Shown: positions 9,221 to 16,947 of the stretch, piece by piece
How the letters are laid out: each line of letters starts with the position of its first letter
How positions within the stretch are numbered: the stretch's first letter is position 1
Position numbers and translations under genes: made by a program
Notes under the pieces: model-generated
What the model was told of the DNA's origin: nothing
What the model saw: only the letters and a program-made list of their open reading frames with translations
Databases searched by the model: none
NCBI GenBank assembly: GCA_045638005.1
Contig: JAZUAN010000045.1
Coordinates: 1-36,517, forward strand
DNA length: 36,517 bases
Reading direction: 5' to 3'
Source of the DNA: URNF01 sp045638005
GTDB taxonomy: Bacteria > Bacillota > Clostridia > Oscillospirales > Acutalibacteraceae

Positions 9221-9907
9221 CTATTCTTTCTCAATCATTTCATACAACGCTTTTAAAGCCTCTTTGAGCGACCCAACCTCGTCGATCAGTCCCTCTTTTA
9301 CCGCAGCAGCACCATCCAACACCGAGCCCACATCGGTTGCAAGCTCATCTGTATCCATGCAAAGCTGCATAAACCGCTCGCTCGTCATGTGCGAATGTGC
9401 TGTCACGAAGTCGGTGATGCGCTGCTGCATTTTTCGAAAATAGGTAAATGCCTGTGGCACACCTAACACAAGACCGTTGATACGCACCGGATGGATGGTC
9501 ATGGTTGCACTCGGCACGATAAACGAACGCCGCGCAGAAACCGCCAGCGGCACACCGATGGAATGCCCGCCGCCCAGCACCAGCGACACGGTCGGCTTCT
9601 TCATGCCCGCGATCAATTCCGCAAGTGCTAAACCCGCTTCAATGTCGCCGCCTACCGTATTAAGGATAATGAGAAGTCCTTCGATCTCCTTATTTTCCTC
9701 CACCGCTACCAATTGCGGAATAACGTGCTCATACTTGGTGGTCTTATTATCCCCCGCCAGCGTATAATGCCCTTCAATCTGCCCGATAACAGTAAGGCAG
9801 TGAATGGTGTGTTTGCCGTTATCGGTGGTCACCGCACCGTTTTCCACCACATCCTGCAAAGGATCTTTTTGGTCGTTCTTTTTATCTTTTCGGTTTTCAG
9901 TGCTCAT
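9221..9907 (-). CDS. tepA: ClpP-superfamily serine protease, TepA-like
   Basis: 228 residues. The ClpP/crotonase fold is shown by 'LNTVGGDIEAGLALAELI', the catalytic Ser in GGGHSIGVP (Ser116) and the catalytic His in 'MTIHPVRI' (His139). The gene lies directly upstream of the FtsK/SpoIIIE gene, the arrangement known for tepA (ymfB) next to spoIIIE in Bacillus. The N-terminus is highly charged and has no signal peptide, so the protein is cytoplasmic. In B. subtilis TepA has been linked to degradation of small acid-soluble spore proteins and earlier to secretion; which applies here is unknown. It appears to be the first gene of the minus-strand run. Confidence 0.85.
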   Translation of the reverse strand: MSTENRKDKKNDQKDPLQDVVENGAVTTDNGKHTIHCLTVIGQIEGHYTLAGDNKTTKYEHVIPQLVAVEENKEIEGLLIILNTVGGDIEAGLALAELIAGMKKPTVSLVLGGGHSIGVPLAVSARRSFIVPSATMTIHPVRINGLVLGVPQAFTYFRKMQQRITDFVTAHSHMTSERFMQLCMDTDELATDVGSVLDGAAAVKEGLIDEVGSLKEALKALYEMIEKE

Positions 9908-9987
9908 ATCATCTGTCCCTTACCTTTCCACGCTTTTTTCTAGCATTTCCGAAAGGAACAAAATCTTGCACAAAGCATATATATTTT

Positions 9988-10016
9988 ATTATATACCTTT
10001 TTTCAGAAAGACGCAA
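9988..10016 (-). promoter_or_regulatory. Sigma-A-type promoter for the tepA-ftsK run
   Basis: On the minus strand, TTGCGT (10011-10016) is followed after 17 bases by a perfect TATAAT (9988-9993). The -10 box lies about 80 bases upstream of the tepA start. No other promoter of comparable quality was noticed between here and the phosphofructokinase gene. Confidence 0.6.
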
Positions 10017-10019
10017 GTT

Positions 10020-10148
10020 TTACTTTATAAAAGGATATAAAAAACTTTCAACAGCTAAAAGCGCAGAGGGCTCAATCCTTTTAACATTAAAAAAAGTCGC
10101 AAATCCGCTTGCAATAGCCACCGAAATAAAAATATCGCATATAACAAC
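10020..10148 (-). other. AT-rich stretch, possible 3' remnant of an unidentified gene
   Basis: One minus-strand frame stays open with a protein-like composition (hydrophobic 'DIFISVAIASGFATFF' then 'LLAVESFLYPFIK' and a stop at 10020), but its upstream part runs through the terminator hairpin at 10149-10185 and has no plausible start. It may be the tail of a gene lost when the phage cassette arrived, or chance. I do not recognise it. Confidence 0.2.
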
Positions 10149-10185
10149 AAAGGGCTGTCTCACCGTTTCAGCGAGACAGCCCTTT
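10149..10185. terminator. Terminator at the left edge of the phage cassette
   Basis: A 13-base perfect stem (10149-10161 with 10173-10185, core GGGCTGTCTC) with an 11-base loop directly follows the holin stop on the minus strand. The T run is stronger on the plus-strand side, but a TTTGTTGTT tract follows on the minus side too. Confidence 0.65.
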
Positions 10186-10188
10186 TTA

Positions 10189-10491
10189 TTATGCTGTAAG
10201 TATGTCCTTAAGTCTCCCCACAAGATCCGATAAAAAATTCGCGCCTCTTGCGGCAAAGATACCGGTCAAAATGCAGCCCGCAGGCTGCCATGCAAATACA
10301 ATGCCCAAAGCACCGTATACATCCGCACCGGCAAGCAGGCAAAGCCCCACCGATACAAGCATCGCCGCCACCTGCAAGACCACCGCTTTTTTTGCAGTCC
10401 GCCATGAGGTGACAGCCGTTTTTCCGTATTCCACCAACGCTTCCACCGTCACGGCGATTACTGTGGAAAGTAACATATTTTCAACACCCAT
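10189..10491 (-). CDS. Phage holin-like small membrane protein
   Basis: 100 residues, with three hydrophobic segments (about 4-18, 35-55 and 58-78) and a short charged C-terminus, preceded by a strong GGAGGGGG RBS. The pattern, including the Gly-rich 'LTGIFAARGANFLSDL' end, resembles the holins of clostridial phages, which form membrane lesions that release an endolysin. No endolysin gene accompanies it, so either a host hydrolase is used or the protein has another role. It is the last gene of the cassette and is followed by a terminator. Confidence 0.65.
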   Translation of the reverse strand: MGVENMLLSTVIAVTVEALVEYGKTAVTSWRTAKKAVVLQVAAMLVSVGLCLLAGADVYGALGIVFAWQPAGCILTGIFAARGANFLSDLVGRLKDILTA

Positions 10492-10505
10492 GTTGCCCCC
10501 TCCGT

Positions 10506-10808
10506 TTACGCTTGATGCGCTTCCGACTCAGTCAGTCTATCCAACCGCTTATGCGCGCTTTTGGTAGACTCCTCCACCCTTGTCACGCGGTCACGCACCT
10601 CATCGAGCTGCTCTCTGACATCCGCCATCAACACATCGTTTTTATCCACCTGCCCGCGGATATGTTTGATATCCGAGCGCATTTCGGACAGCTCCGCTGC
10701 TTTTTGCTCATCTCTCGCACGCATACCGCGCAGATTGGAGATGAGCGCTACAATAACACCTGCCGCCGACAGCAACGAAAGCCAACCGGCAAGATCCAGC
10801 CGTTCCAT
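10506..10808 (-). CDS. XhlA-like protein: membrane segment plus coiled coil
   Basis: 100 residues. One N-terminal membrane helix (about 9-25, 'LSLLSAAGVIVALIS') is followed by about 70 residues of heptad-like charged sequence ending in 'VRDRVTRVEESTKSAHKRLDRL'. This layout is shared by XhlA of the PBSX lysis module (though there the membrane helix is at the C-terminus) and by many small phage proteins that sit next to holins. The RBS AAGGAGG is eight bases upstream. The gene is 14 bases upstream of the holin gene, so a lysis accessory role is inferred from position and shape only. Confidence 0.5.
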   Translation of the reverse strand: MERLDLAGWLSLLSAAGVIVALISNLRGMRARDEQKAAELSEMRSDIKHIRGQVDKNDVLMADVREQLDEVRDRVTRVEESTKSAHKRLDRLTESEAHQA

Positions 10809-10828
10809 ACCCTGTCCTCCTTATCTGA

Positions 10829-11206
10829 TCAATCAATACGGTTACGGCTCACAAAGGAAAGCCGCGCTGCATTGGAATATATCGTTTGCGAAGAAGCAGA
10901 CGACGCGCCTTCCAATATGGCTGCCAGGCGCATCTCACCGATGCCACCCGCAGCCGTCCATGCCTGCGGCAGTAAAATGCTTACCGTATTATCCACGACG
11001 GATAGCCAATCACTCACAAAGGTGCTTTGCATGCCGTCTACCCATTCCACGCGGAAACGGTACCCGAGCCCCGTCCAAGCCGCAGGCAGTTTGAAAACGA
11101 CCTCGGTCGCGTGATGCTCACCCTGTACACCCGCCCACTGTGGTGTGGCAGGGTCTACGCCGTTTGCCGTAACAGTAAATGTCACAACCCTTGCTGCTGT
11201 GAGCAT
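10829..11206 (-). CDS. Baseplate/tail-fibre-like beta-sandwich protein (BppU N-domain-like)
   Basis: 125 residues when started at the Met of MLTAARVVTF, which has AAAGGAGG seven bases upstream; an earlier in-frame Met lacks an RBS. The sequence is beta-rich, with 'ATEVVFKLPAAWTGLGYRFRVEW' and 'VVDNTVSILLPQAW' blocks like the N-terminal domain of phage baseplate upper proteins that carry receptor-binding parts. There is no following receptor domain, so the protein is unusually short for that role. It lies between the tail-hub-like gene and the lysis-like genes, where a fibre or spike would be expected. Confidence 0.5.
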   Translation of the reverse strand: MLTAARVVTFTVTANGVDPATPQWAGVQGEHHATEVVFKLPAAWTGLGYRFRVEWVDGMQSTFVSDWLSVVDNTVSILLPQAWTAAGGIGEMRLAAILEGASSASSQTIYSNAARLSFVSRNRID

Positions 11207-11266
11207 ACTGTCTCCTCCTTTCAATTCACACCCCACCGACATATTTTGCCGCGTAGGATTTACATT

Positions 11267-13306
11267 TTAAGAACGATAGGTGATCAGCACACTATCTATC
11301 GCCGCTTCACCCTGTATTTTCACAGCCATACCAAAGCGGGTAACACGCGCACAGTTTGGCGTCAGCATAAAACTGCCCAAAAACGGTGTGCCGTGCAGCG
11401 TGACCGCTTCGCCCACCTCAGAACCGTTGCAAAGATAGGAAAAAGCCGCCTGCATATCCGCTGCACCGTCCATCCCTAAGCGTACACGCAGCACCCTTTT
11501 TCGTGCGGCGGGATCACCAAAATCATATTCTTTCGTACATAGCTTTGCAGTAATGGGCACTGTTTCCCAGTTGCCGTCCGCATAAACAGCATCCGGTGTA
11601 TTCATCGCTGCATGCAGCGGTCTTTCCACCTGCTTGCTACCCTCAATAACGGTGGCAATAGCAACCGCCGACTGTCCGTTTCCGCATAAAAAGCTGATGG
11701 TGTATGAAGTGGGGAGTTCCCAAATAAACCACGCAAGCTGCTGTTGTGCCGCCGTATCATCATACACAGATGCATACCGATGAAATGCCTTTTCATCAAT
11801 GCGCAGCGCATACAGCGTATGATCAGCGAGTAACAGATAGTGCCCCTCATACACACCGGCAGAAGCGGCATTCCATGCCGCTGCGCTATGGGTGGCAAGC
11901 GCCGGTGTGATCAGAGCAGAAAGCTCGCGCACCGTGTAGCCGTTGGTATTTTCGATAAGGGTGTACACCCCGCCAACACCATCCGCCCAGCAAAGCCGAT
12001 TGCCGCAAAGCTGTACCGTCTTCGGTGCCATACAGCCGATCTGCGCATGTATCTGGGTCATAGGAAAATACTCGACGACCGTACCCGCGCTCTTTGCCAA
12101 CTGTCCGTCAACGCTGTCCGATGAAACGGTACCGGCAGCATCTGACAGACTATATATCTCCCGCTCTTTGAAGATCATCAGGTGTCCGTCCTGCTTACCA
12201 AAAGCGGTGATCGCCTGGTTGATATCCCCCACAGCGATATAGTTGGTATCCGGAAAATACAGCGGTTGTCCTTGTGCACTCCAATAAATGCGGTTTGGCG
12301 TTTCCGCACAGCCGCTGATGAATTGCCGTGAATCACAGCCGACATGCGAACCGCCGAACCACGTAGAAAATCCCATGGTGGCAATCCGCCGCTTTTCTAC
12401 TGCTGTCCTGGCTTTGGCCGCATAGATAGTCAGATTGTTAACACCCGCATCCGGCATGGTATGTCTTGAACCACTCTTATTCAAAAACACCACTTTGCCG
12501 CTGGCGCGGACGATTTGTATCTGCACACCCGCACTGGAGAACGAACTGACAGTTTCACCTGCCGGCACCGTATAGGTGGTGGTATTTCCATCCAAATCGG
12601 TCAAGACCGCTTTGACAGCTTTATCTTGCGCAACATCCATATACGGCAGATAATATGACGCATCGGCCGAAGTGGTAGTGTATTTGGCACAATAGCTATC
12701 GGTAAGCAGGTTACGCGCTTCGTAGTTGGGTTTCGGGTTGTTGGGATGATTACAAGTAGGTTTCACACCCTCTCCGTTTACCAGTACACAAGGCACATAC
12801 GCATCATCCGTCACCTCGCGCCATCTGAAGGTAGTGCTGTTTTGCACGAACACTCTGCCGTCGGATAAAAAAATCAGCACGTTTTCAGAGTCGCTATACG
12901 GATACTGCATCACCATACCCACAGTATCCTTTGCAAGGTCGCTAAGCTCACCCTCAAACACAATCGTACCCTCATAAGTCAGCAAACCGACCTGTAAAGT
13001 CACTTTACTTGTCGACCTATTCTGTAAGCGCCTTAAAAAGCGTCGTCCACTGTGTTCACCACTTACCGTATCCTCACTGCAAAATTTCCAGCTGACATAC
13101 ATGTTTTCACTCACGGCTCCCTCGTCAGCATGTGTACAAAAGCCGGGGCGGGTACGCAACGCCCCTTTCAGCCACCAAAGATTTTTCGCTTCAACCAACT
13201 GCGTATCCGGCGTGCGGCGATTGCCGTCACGTCGGTTGCAGCCGCCCTGCAACGCCTCCACCGAAAAGCTCGCAGTCTTTTTTCTGTTTAAAAACGGATA
13301 GTTCAT
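11267..13306 (-). CDS. Phage tail-hub / DNA-stabilisation-like structural protein
   Basis: 679 residues, the largest protein of the cassette. The start overlaps the connector stop as ATGA (13303-13306), with AGAGGGGAGC upstream. The region around residues 320-400 reads like a beta-propeller hub, with 'RIYWSAQGQPLYFPDTNYI', 'VGDINQAITAFGKQDGHLMI' and 'FKEREIYSL'; this resembles P22 gp10-type packaged-DNA stabilisation proteins, in which blades end in 'K-E-R-x-I-Y'. It follows a connector gene, as gp10 follows gp4 in P22-like phages. The assignment is from pattern and order. A tailspike-like or other adhesin protein is the main alternative, because the N-terminal part (residues 1-120) is unlike what I recall of gp10. 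Confidence 0.5.
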   Translation of the reverse strand: MNYPFLNRKKTASFSVEALQGGCNRRDGNRRTPDTQLVEAKNLWWLKGALRTRPGFCTHADEGAVSENMYVSWKFCSEDTVSGEHSGRRFLRRLQNRSTSKVTLQVGLLTYEGTIVFEGELSDLAKDTVGMVMQYPYSDSENVLIFLSDGRVFVQNSTTFRWREVTDDAYVPCVLVNGEGVKPTCNHPNNPKPNYEARNLLTDSYCAKYTTTSADASYYLPYMDVAQDKAVKAVLTDLDGNTTTYTVPAGETVSSFSSAGVQIQIVRASGKVVFLNKSGSRHTMPDAGVNNLTIYAAKARTAVEKRRIATMGFSTWFGGSHVGCDSRQFISGCAETPNRIYWSAQGQPLYFPDTNYIAVGDINQAITAFGKQDGHLMIFKEREIYSLSDAAGTVSSDSVDGQLAKSAGTVVEYFPMTQIHAQIGCMAPKTVQLCGNRLCWADGVGGVYTLIENTNGYTVRELSALITPALATHSAAAWNAASAGVYEGHYLLLADHTLYALRIDEKAFHRYASVYDDTAAQQQLAWFIWELPTSYTISFLCGNGQSAVAIATVIEGSKQVERPLHAAMNTPDAVYADGNWETVPITAKLCTKEYDFGDPAARKRVLRVRLGMDGAADMQAAFSYLCNGSEVGEAVTLHGTPFLGSFMLTPNCARVTRFGMAVKIQGEAAIDSVLITYRS

Positions 13307-13689
13307 ACTTTTGCTCCCCTCTGTCGACGGAACAACACATCCAAACGTCTCCTACATGCGGTTGCCGCGGTGCGTTTGCGATTATATATCGCGGCATACA
13401 GCTGTTGGTTGTCGCCATCCCCTTCAGAGAGTGCGAGCAGCATCGCCACCCCGTACGGCATCACATCTTCCAGCTGTTTTTGCGGTAATAAAACCGGTTC
13501 TTTGAGCGAAGTAAGCGGTGTAAAGTGTTTTTCCTTGCCGGTGTACCACAGATCACTGTAAATCTGATTGACCGCCGCTAAGCCGCGCTTGAACAGTTCC
13601 ATGTGCTGCTGTCCATCAGGCTGTCCGTAAATATCTGTATATCCAAGCAGGCGCAGCGCCTGCTCTAACACATCCTGTCCGCTTCGCAT
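13303..13689 (-). CDS. Head-to-tail connector (gp4-like)
   Basis: 128 residues, mostly alpha-helical ('SGQDVLEQALRLLGYTD', 'MELFKRGLAAVNQIYSDLWY'), with a long middle loop and a basic Arg-rich C-terminus. The length and helical plan match small head-completion/adaptor proteins that bind the portal ring, and the gene lies between capsid and hub genes as expected. The RBS GAAAGGAGGAAAAT precedes the start. The name rests on position and fold type. Confidence 0.55.
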   Translation of the reverse strand: MRSGQDVLEQALRLLGYTDIYGQPDGQQHMELFKRGLAAVNQIYSDLWYTGKEKHFTPLTSLKEPVLLPQKQLEDVMPYGVAMLLALSEGDGDNQQLYAAIYNRKRTAATACRRRLDVLFRRQRGAKV

Positions 13690-13709
13690 AATTTTCCTCC
13701 TTTCGGTAA

Positions 13710-13739
13710 AGCGGCGCCGCTCTTTTGCACGGCGCCGCT
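13710..13739 (-). terminator. GC-rich hairpin after the capsid gene, possible attenuator
   Basis: Ten bases (13710-13719, AGCGGCGCCG) pair exactly with 13730-13739 across a 10-base loop, right after the major capsid stop and before the connector RBS. In the reading direction only TTTACC follows, so it should terminate weakly or stabilise the capsid mRNA 3' end. Confidence 0.5.
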
Positions 13740-13750
13740 CTTAGAAACGC

Positions 13751-14662
13751 TTAGTACACGTATGCGTAGATTGCATTCTCCATGCTGTTGCGGATGAACA
13801 GATCGTAGTACACACGGTAGTCGAACTTCCACGCATCGGCATTGAGATTGTGTGCAGGATCAAACGCACGCACTTTCTCGGTCTTTTTCACCAGAGAAGC
13901 GGCACGCTTGGGCATGACCAACAGACCGATGCTGCTCGCCTGCTCTGCAGGTGCAAAGCCGCCGCCCACCTGACCGTCGGATACACCGTCGTTAAAAGTG
14001 TAGGCGGTTTTCATACGGCTATCGGGAGTAGGCAGAATGGCAACACCGTTCAAGGATTTAACCTCGGTGCTGACGGCGCCTTTTTTGAAGGAATTGACCA
14101 CCAGCATACGGGAAATATCACCGCTCTGCTGCAAGGAAGCCCACATGGTGCTGTCCACGAATGCGACCAGCTCTTCATCGTAGCCGACCTCGTTTTGCAC
14201 CTTACGGATAGCTTCGCTGAGCATGGTGTAGGCGTCGGTCTTGGGAGTACCGTCCACCGTCTGTTCTTTGGTAGCAGCAAAACCGCCGAGTTTGGACAGC
14301 ACATAGGCGTCGATCTCCGGCACCACCTGCGTGCGCACGAATTCGCCCATCACCTGACCGGCGAGATCCGCAATGCCGGTCTCGTCATTGTCCTCGCGAT
14401 CAAGCTGGAAAGAGCGACCACGGTCCATAGACAAGGTATACGGCTCAGCGGTCACCGAAACGGTACCGGATACAAAACCGGTATCGCGGTCATAGTTGCC
14501 AAGACCCGAGAAGGACATCTCAGGGATCAGCACTGTCTTGCCGCCCACAAATTTTGCACGCAGCGTATTGTCTGCCAAAAAGCCGGTCACCGGTTTATGT
14601 ACAATAGCCTTGTCCAGTTCACCGGTCATGGTAGTTTCAAAGTTTTCAAAATCAATGCTCAT
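13751..14662 (-). CDS. Phage major capsid protein
   Basis: 303 residues. Characteristic blocks are 'FVGGKTVLIPEMSFSGLGNY', 'SMDRGRSFQLDREDNDET' and 'GEFVRTQVVPEIDAYVLSKL', followed by a C-terminal half with 'VGYDEELVAFVDSTMWASL'. I recognise these from coat proteins of Bacillota phages, presumed to have the HK97 fold. The gene follows a scaffold-like gene, as in most tailed phages. It has a good RBS (AAAGGAG) and an intact frame. No N-terminal propeptide is evident. Confidence 0.8.
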   Translation of the reverse strand: MSIDFENFETTMTGELDKAIVHKPVTGFLADNTLRAKFVGGKTVLIPEMSFSGLGNYDRDTGFVSGTVSVTAEPYTLSMDRGRSFQLDREDNDETGIADLAGQVMGEFVRTQVVPEIDAYVLSKLGGFAATKEQTVDGTPKTDAYTMLSEAIRKVQNEVGYDEELVAFVDSTMWASLQQSGDISRMLVVNSFKKGAVSTEVKSLNGVAILPTPDSRMKTAYTFNDGVSDGQVGGGFAPAEQASSIGLLVMPKRAASLVKKTEKVRAFDPAHNLNADAWKFDYRVYYDLFIRNSMENAIYAYVY

Positions 14663-14701
14663 GTTACATTCTCCTTTTTATATATAAAGTTTTGCTTTCG
14701 C

Positions 14702-15088
14702 TCAACTGAGCGCCTTTTCGAAAGCGCGGGCAAACGCATCCGACACCGGCGCTGCCCGCAGCGCACCGGTCTGTAAAGATCCCGCAGAGCATGCCGCCGC
14801 GCGCTCGCGTCTTGCTTGTTCAGCGGCGATTGCCTGCTGTTCATAAAAACGGTATCGCAAATAGGCATCAAACAGTGAAATGTTTTCTTTCTCGGCTGTC
14901 TGAAACACCTCTTGCGGCACCTCCTCGACGCCACGCAACGTCGGCACCTGCTGCTGCAGCATTAGAAACGCCTCTGTCATTTCCGCTGTCGGCTGTTCCA
15001 TCGGCGTTTCGGCAGGCGGTTGTTCCGCCTGGGGTTCAGGTTGCATTGCGGTCTCCTCCGGCACCTGCGCTTCTACGGTTTCACTCAT
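14702..15088 (-). CDS. Scaffold-like protein
   Basis: 128 residues, with a Glu/Pro/Gln-rich disordered N-terminal half (residues 1-45), then helical segments ('EMTEAFLMLQQQV', 'ISLFDAYLRYRFYEQQAI') and an Ala-rich tail. Its start overlaps the portal stop as ATGA (15085-15088). The composition, size and position between portal and coat genes fit a capsid-assembly scaffold, though short for one. There is no sequence motif that proves it. Confidence 0.55.
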   Translation of the reverse strand: MSETVEAQVPEETAMQPEPQAEQPPAETPMEQPTAEMTEAFLMLQQQVPTLRGVEEVPQEVFQTAEKENISLFDAYLRYRFYEQQAIAAEQARRERAAACSAGSLQTGALRAAPVSDAFARAFEKALS

Positions 15089-16710
15089 GTCGCACCCTCC
15101 TTTTGCGCGGTTTGCAGTTCAAGCAGTAAACGCCGCTGACCCGGAATGGTACCGGCAGGCAAACGGCTGATATACTGCTGCGGCGTGATAACACCATCCT
15201 CCAGTAATTTGTTCAAAATCTGCAGGCTGGTACTTTGATCACCGGTCACCGACTCGGATACATCCACCCTAACCGAAAAAATCAGATCACCGCAAGCATC
15301 TCCGTCAAAATCACAGTAGCGACTGCCGCCCTCGTTTTGCAGTTTGAGCGGTCTGCGCCCATACATGGCGATCCAAAATTCCGCCCATATCCGCGCAACA
15401 TCCTCACAAAAACTGAAAAAGCGGTTACGAACAAGCTGCATCGGCTTGACAGATGCTTCCCGCACAGCCAAGATCGCGGCGGCGTTATCCGGATGTACGT
15501 CACCAAGCACCACACCGCTGACACCCGCTTGGGACAGCGTGTCGCTGATGAGAGAGGAGATACCGGTATCAAATTGAGAAGAATATGCCGGTGGATCCAC
15601 ATACCGAATCGCGCGTTCCACATCCTCACCGCTGCCGTACACCGGAATGATCTGACCGGGATCGTTGGTGATCGGCTGTGTGACGACGTCGCCGTTGACC
15701 ACCATGATCGGCATACCTGTCATCATGGTTGCCCACACCTCGGCAGTCAGCATGCGGTTGATAGCGATCTGGTTGGGGATCAAATGTACGATCTCACTCT
15801 CGCCGTATCCGCAGCCATGGCGAGTGTTCCAGCGGAAGGTTGCCAAAGGATACAGCCGTATGCCCAGACACCACGGCGGACGCACTACTGCCGTACCGCA
15901 TACCTGCATCCCCCATACGTGACAGTTCCCCTGCTCATCCCACTCTTTCCAAAAGCGGGTGAGGACGGTAGTTTTAGAGGGCATATCCTCCGCCACTAAA
16001 CCTGTATCCGGACGGATATGCTGCCATCCGCTGCCTCCAAAGCGGCGGGCGGTACGCTGTACATCCTCCACGCCTCTCTGCTGTGCAATGATGAGATACG
16101 GTTGCGCTTGCAGCGTTTCCACGGTGGGATCGCCCAAGATCAACTGATCCACATGCAAAAGCTCGCTGACAATATCGCCGCGAATGGATGTTGTGCAGGC
16201 TTTATCCGCAAAAAGCCCTGTATCTAAACGGTCATCCCAATAGGTATATAGGATGCCGGTGCCGGTAATGTATGCATCCAGCATGACCTGTTGTTTGAGG
16301 TCATCAAATTTCAATCGCTCGGCAGTAGTCGCAAACTGATCGGACAGCACGCACGCAACGCGGGATATTGCCGTCTCGCGGTCACAACTTTCCTGTGCAC
16401 TGCCCGTGCGCCATTGCTCTAAACTGCAACGCATCTCCTCGGTCTGCGCGACTCCCTCCGCCGCAAAGGTGACCGCCACCGGATCGGAGCCGATCACCGC
16501 CATTTTATAGTCGGCAATGCGCTTGATGATGTTCTGCCTAACCAGCGGACGGTCCTCGCCACAGCCTGCACCATGCCATTGATCACCGAGATAAAACCGC
16601 TCGTTGATCTCATTCTGGCGAAACATGCCATGTCTGCCGACCCCCTGCTTATACCGAACGCCGCGGGCGTATTCCTGCCCGATCTGCGCCGGTGTGATCT
16701 TTCGTTTCAC
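15085..16710 (-). CDS. Phage portal protein
   Basis: 541 residues with a GTG start and an AGGGGAG RBS nine bases away. The N-terminal part ('NEINERFYLGDQWHGAG', 'RPLVRQNIIKRIADYKMAVI') and the central 'SEIVHLIPNQIAINRMLTAE' region, with 'DTLSQAGVSGVVLGDVHPDNAAA' further on, are typical of portal proteins, the dodecameric ring through which DNA enters the head. It follows the terminase and precedes scaffold and coat genes. The length is near that of common portals and shorter than P22 gp1 (725). Confidence 0.85.
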   Translation of the reverse strand: MKRKITPAQIGQEYARGVRYKQGVGRHGMFRQNEINERFYLGDQWHGAGCGEDRPLVRQNIIKRIADYKMAVIGSDPVAVTFAAEGVAQTEEMRCSLEQWRTGSAQESCDRETAISRVACVLSDQFATTAERLKFDDLKQQVMLDAYITGTGILYTYWDDRLDTGLFADKACTTSIRGDIVSELLHVDQLILGDPTVETLQAQPYLIIAQQRGVEDVQRTARRFGGSGWQHIRPDTGLVAEDMPSKTTVLTRFWKEWDEQGNCHVWGMQVCGTAVVRPPWCLGIRLYPLATFRWNTRHGCGYGESEIVHLIPNQIAINRMLTAEVWATMMTGMPIMVVNGDVVTQPITNDPGQIIPVYGSGEDVERAIRYVDPPAYSSQFDTGISSLISDTLSQAGVSGVVLGDVHPDNAAAILAVREASVKPMQLVRNRFFSFCEDVARIWAEFWIAMYGRRPLKLQNEGGSRYCDFDGDACGDLIFSVRVDVSESVTGDQSTSLQILNKLLEDGVITPQQYISRLPAGTIPGQRRLLLELQTAQKEGAT

Positions 16711-16933
16711 CGTTTACATCTCCCCTTTCAAAACTTCCCGACGGCTGCTTGCCGCTGCCGTCATATTGCAGAAAATTGAGCAGCTCACGCCACCCGACCT
16801 CCTGCGCGCTGTCCATAGGATATTTGCCTTTTGGACGACTGCACTTTGCGGTACGGCTTGTGTACCGTCCCCACAAAAAACCTGCGCCGCCGGTCAGCAG
16901 AAATAACCATATACCTGCTACTACTTCCAACAT
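16649..16933 (-). CDS. Small membrane protein overlapping the portal gene
   Basis: 94 residues from the Met of MLEVVAGIW, chosen because GAAAGGAGGAAGGACA stands directly before it. One strongly hydrophobic helix (about residues 3-22, 'EVVAGIWLFLLTGGAGF') is followed by a polar, probably disordered tail. The last 62 bases overlap the portal gene in another frame. The RBS and terminase-portal position argue that it is real. I do not recognise it; a membrane anchor for packaging, or a lysis role, are both guesses. Confidence 0.5.
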   Translation of the reverse strand: MLEVVAGIWLFLLTGGAGFLWGRYTSRTAKCSRPKGKYPMDSAQEVGWRELLNFLQYDGSGKQPSGSFERGDVNGETKDHTGADRAGIRPRRSV

Positions 16934-16947
16934 TGTCCTTCCTCCTT

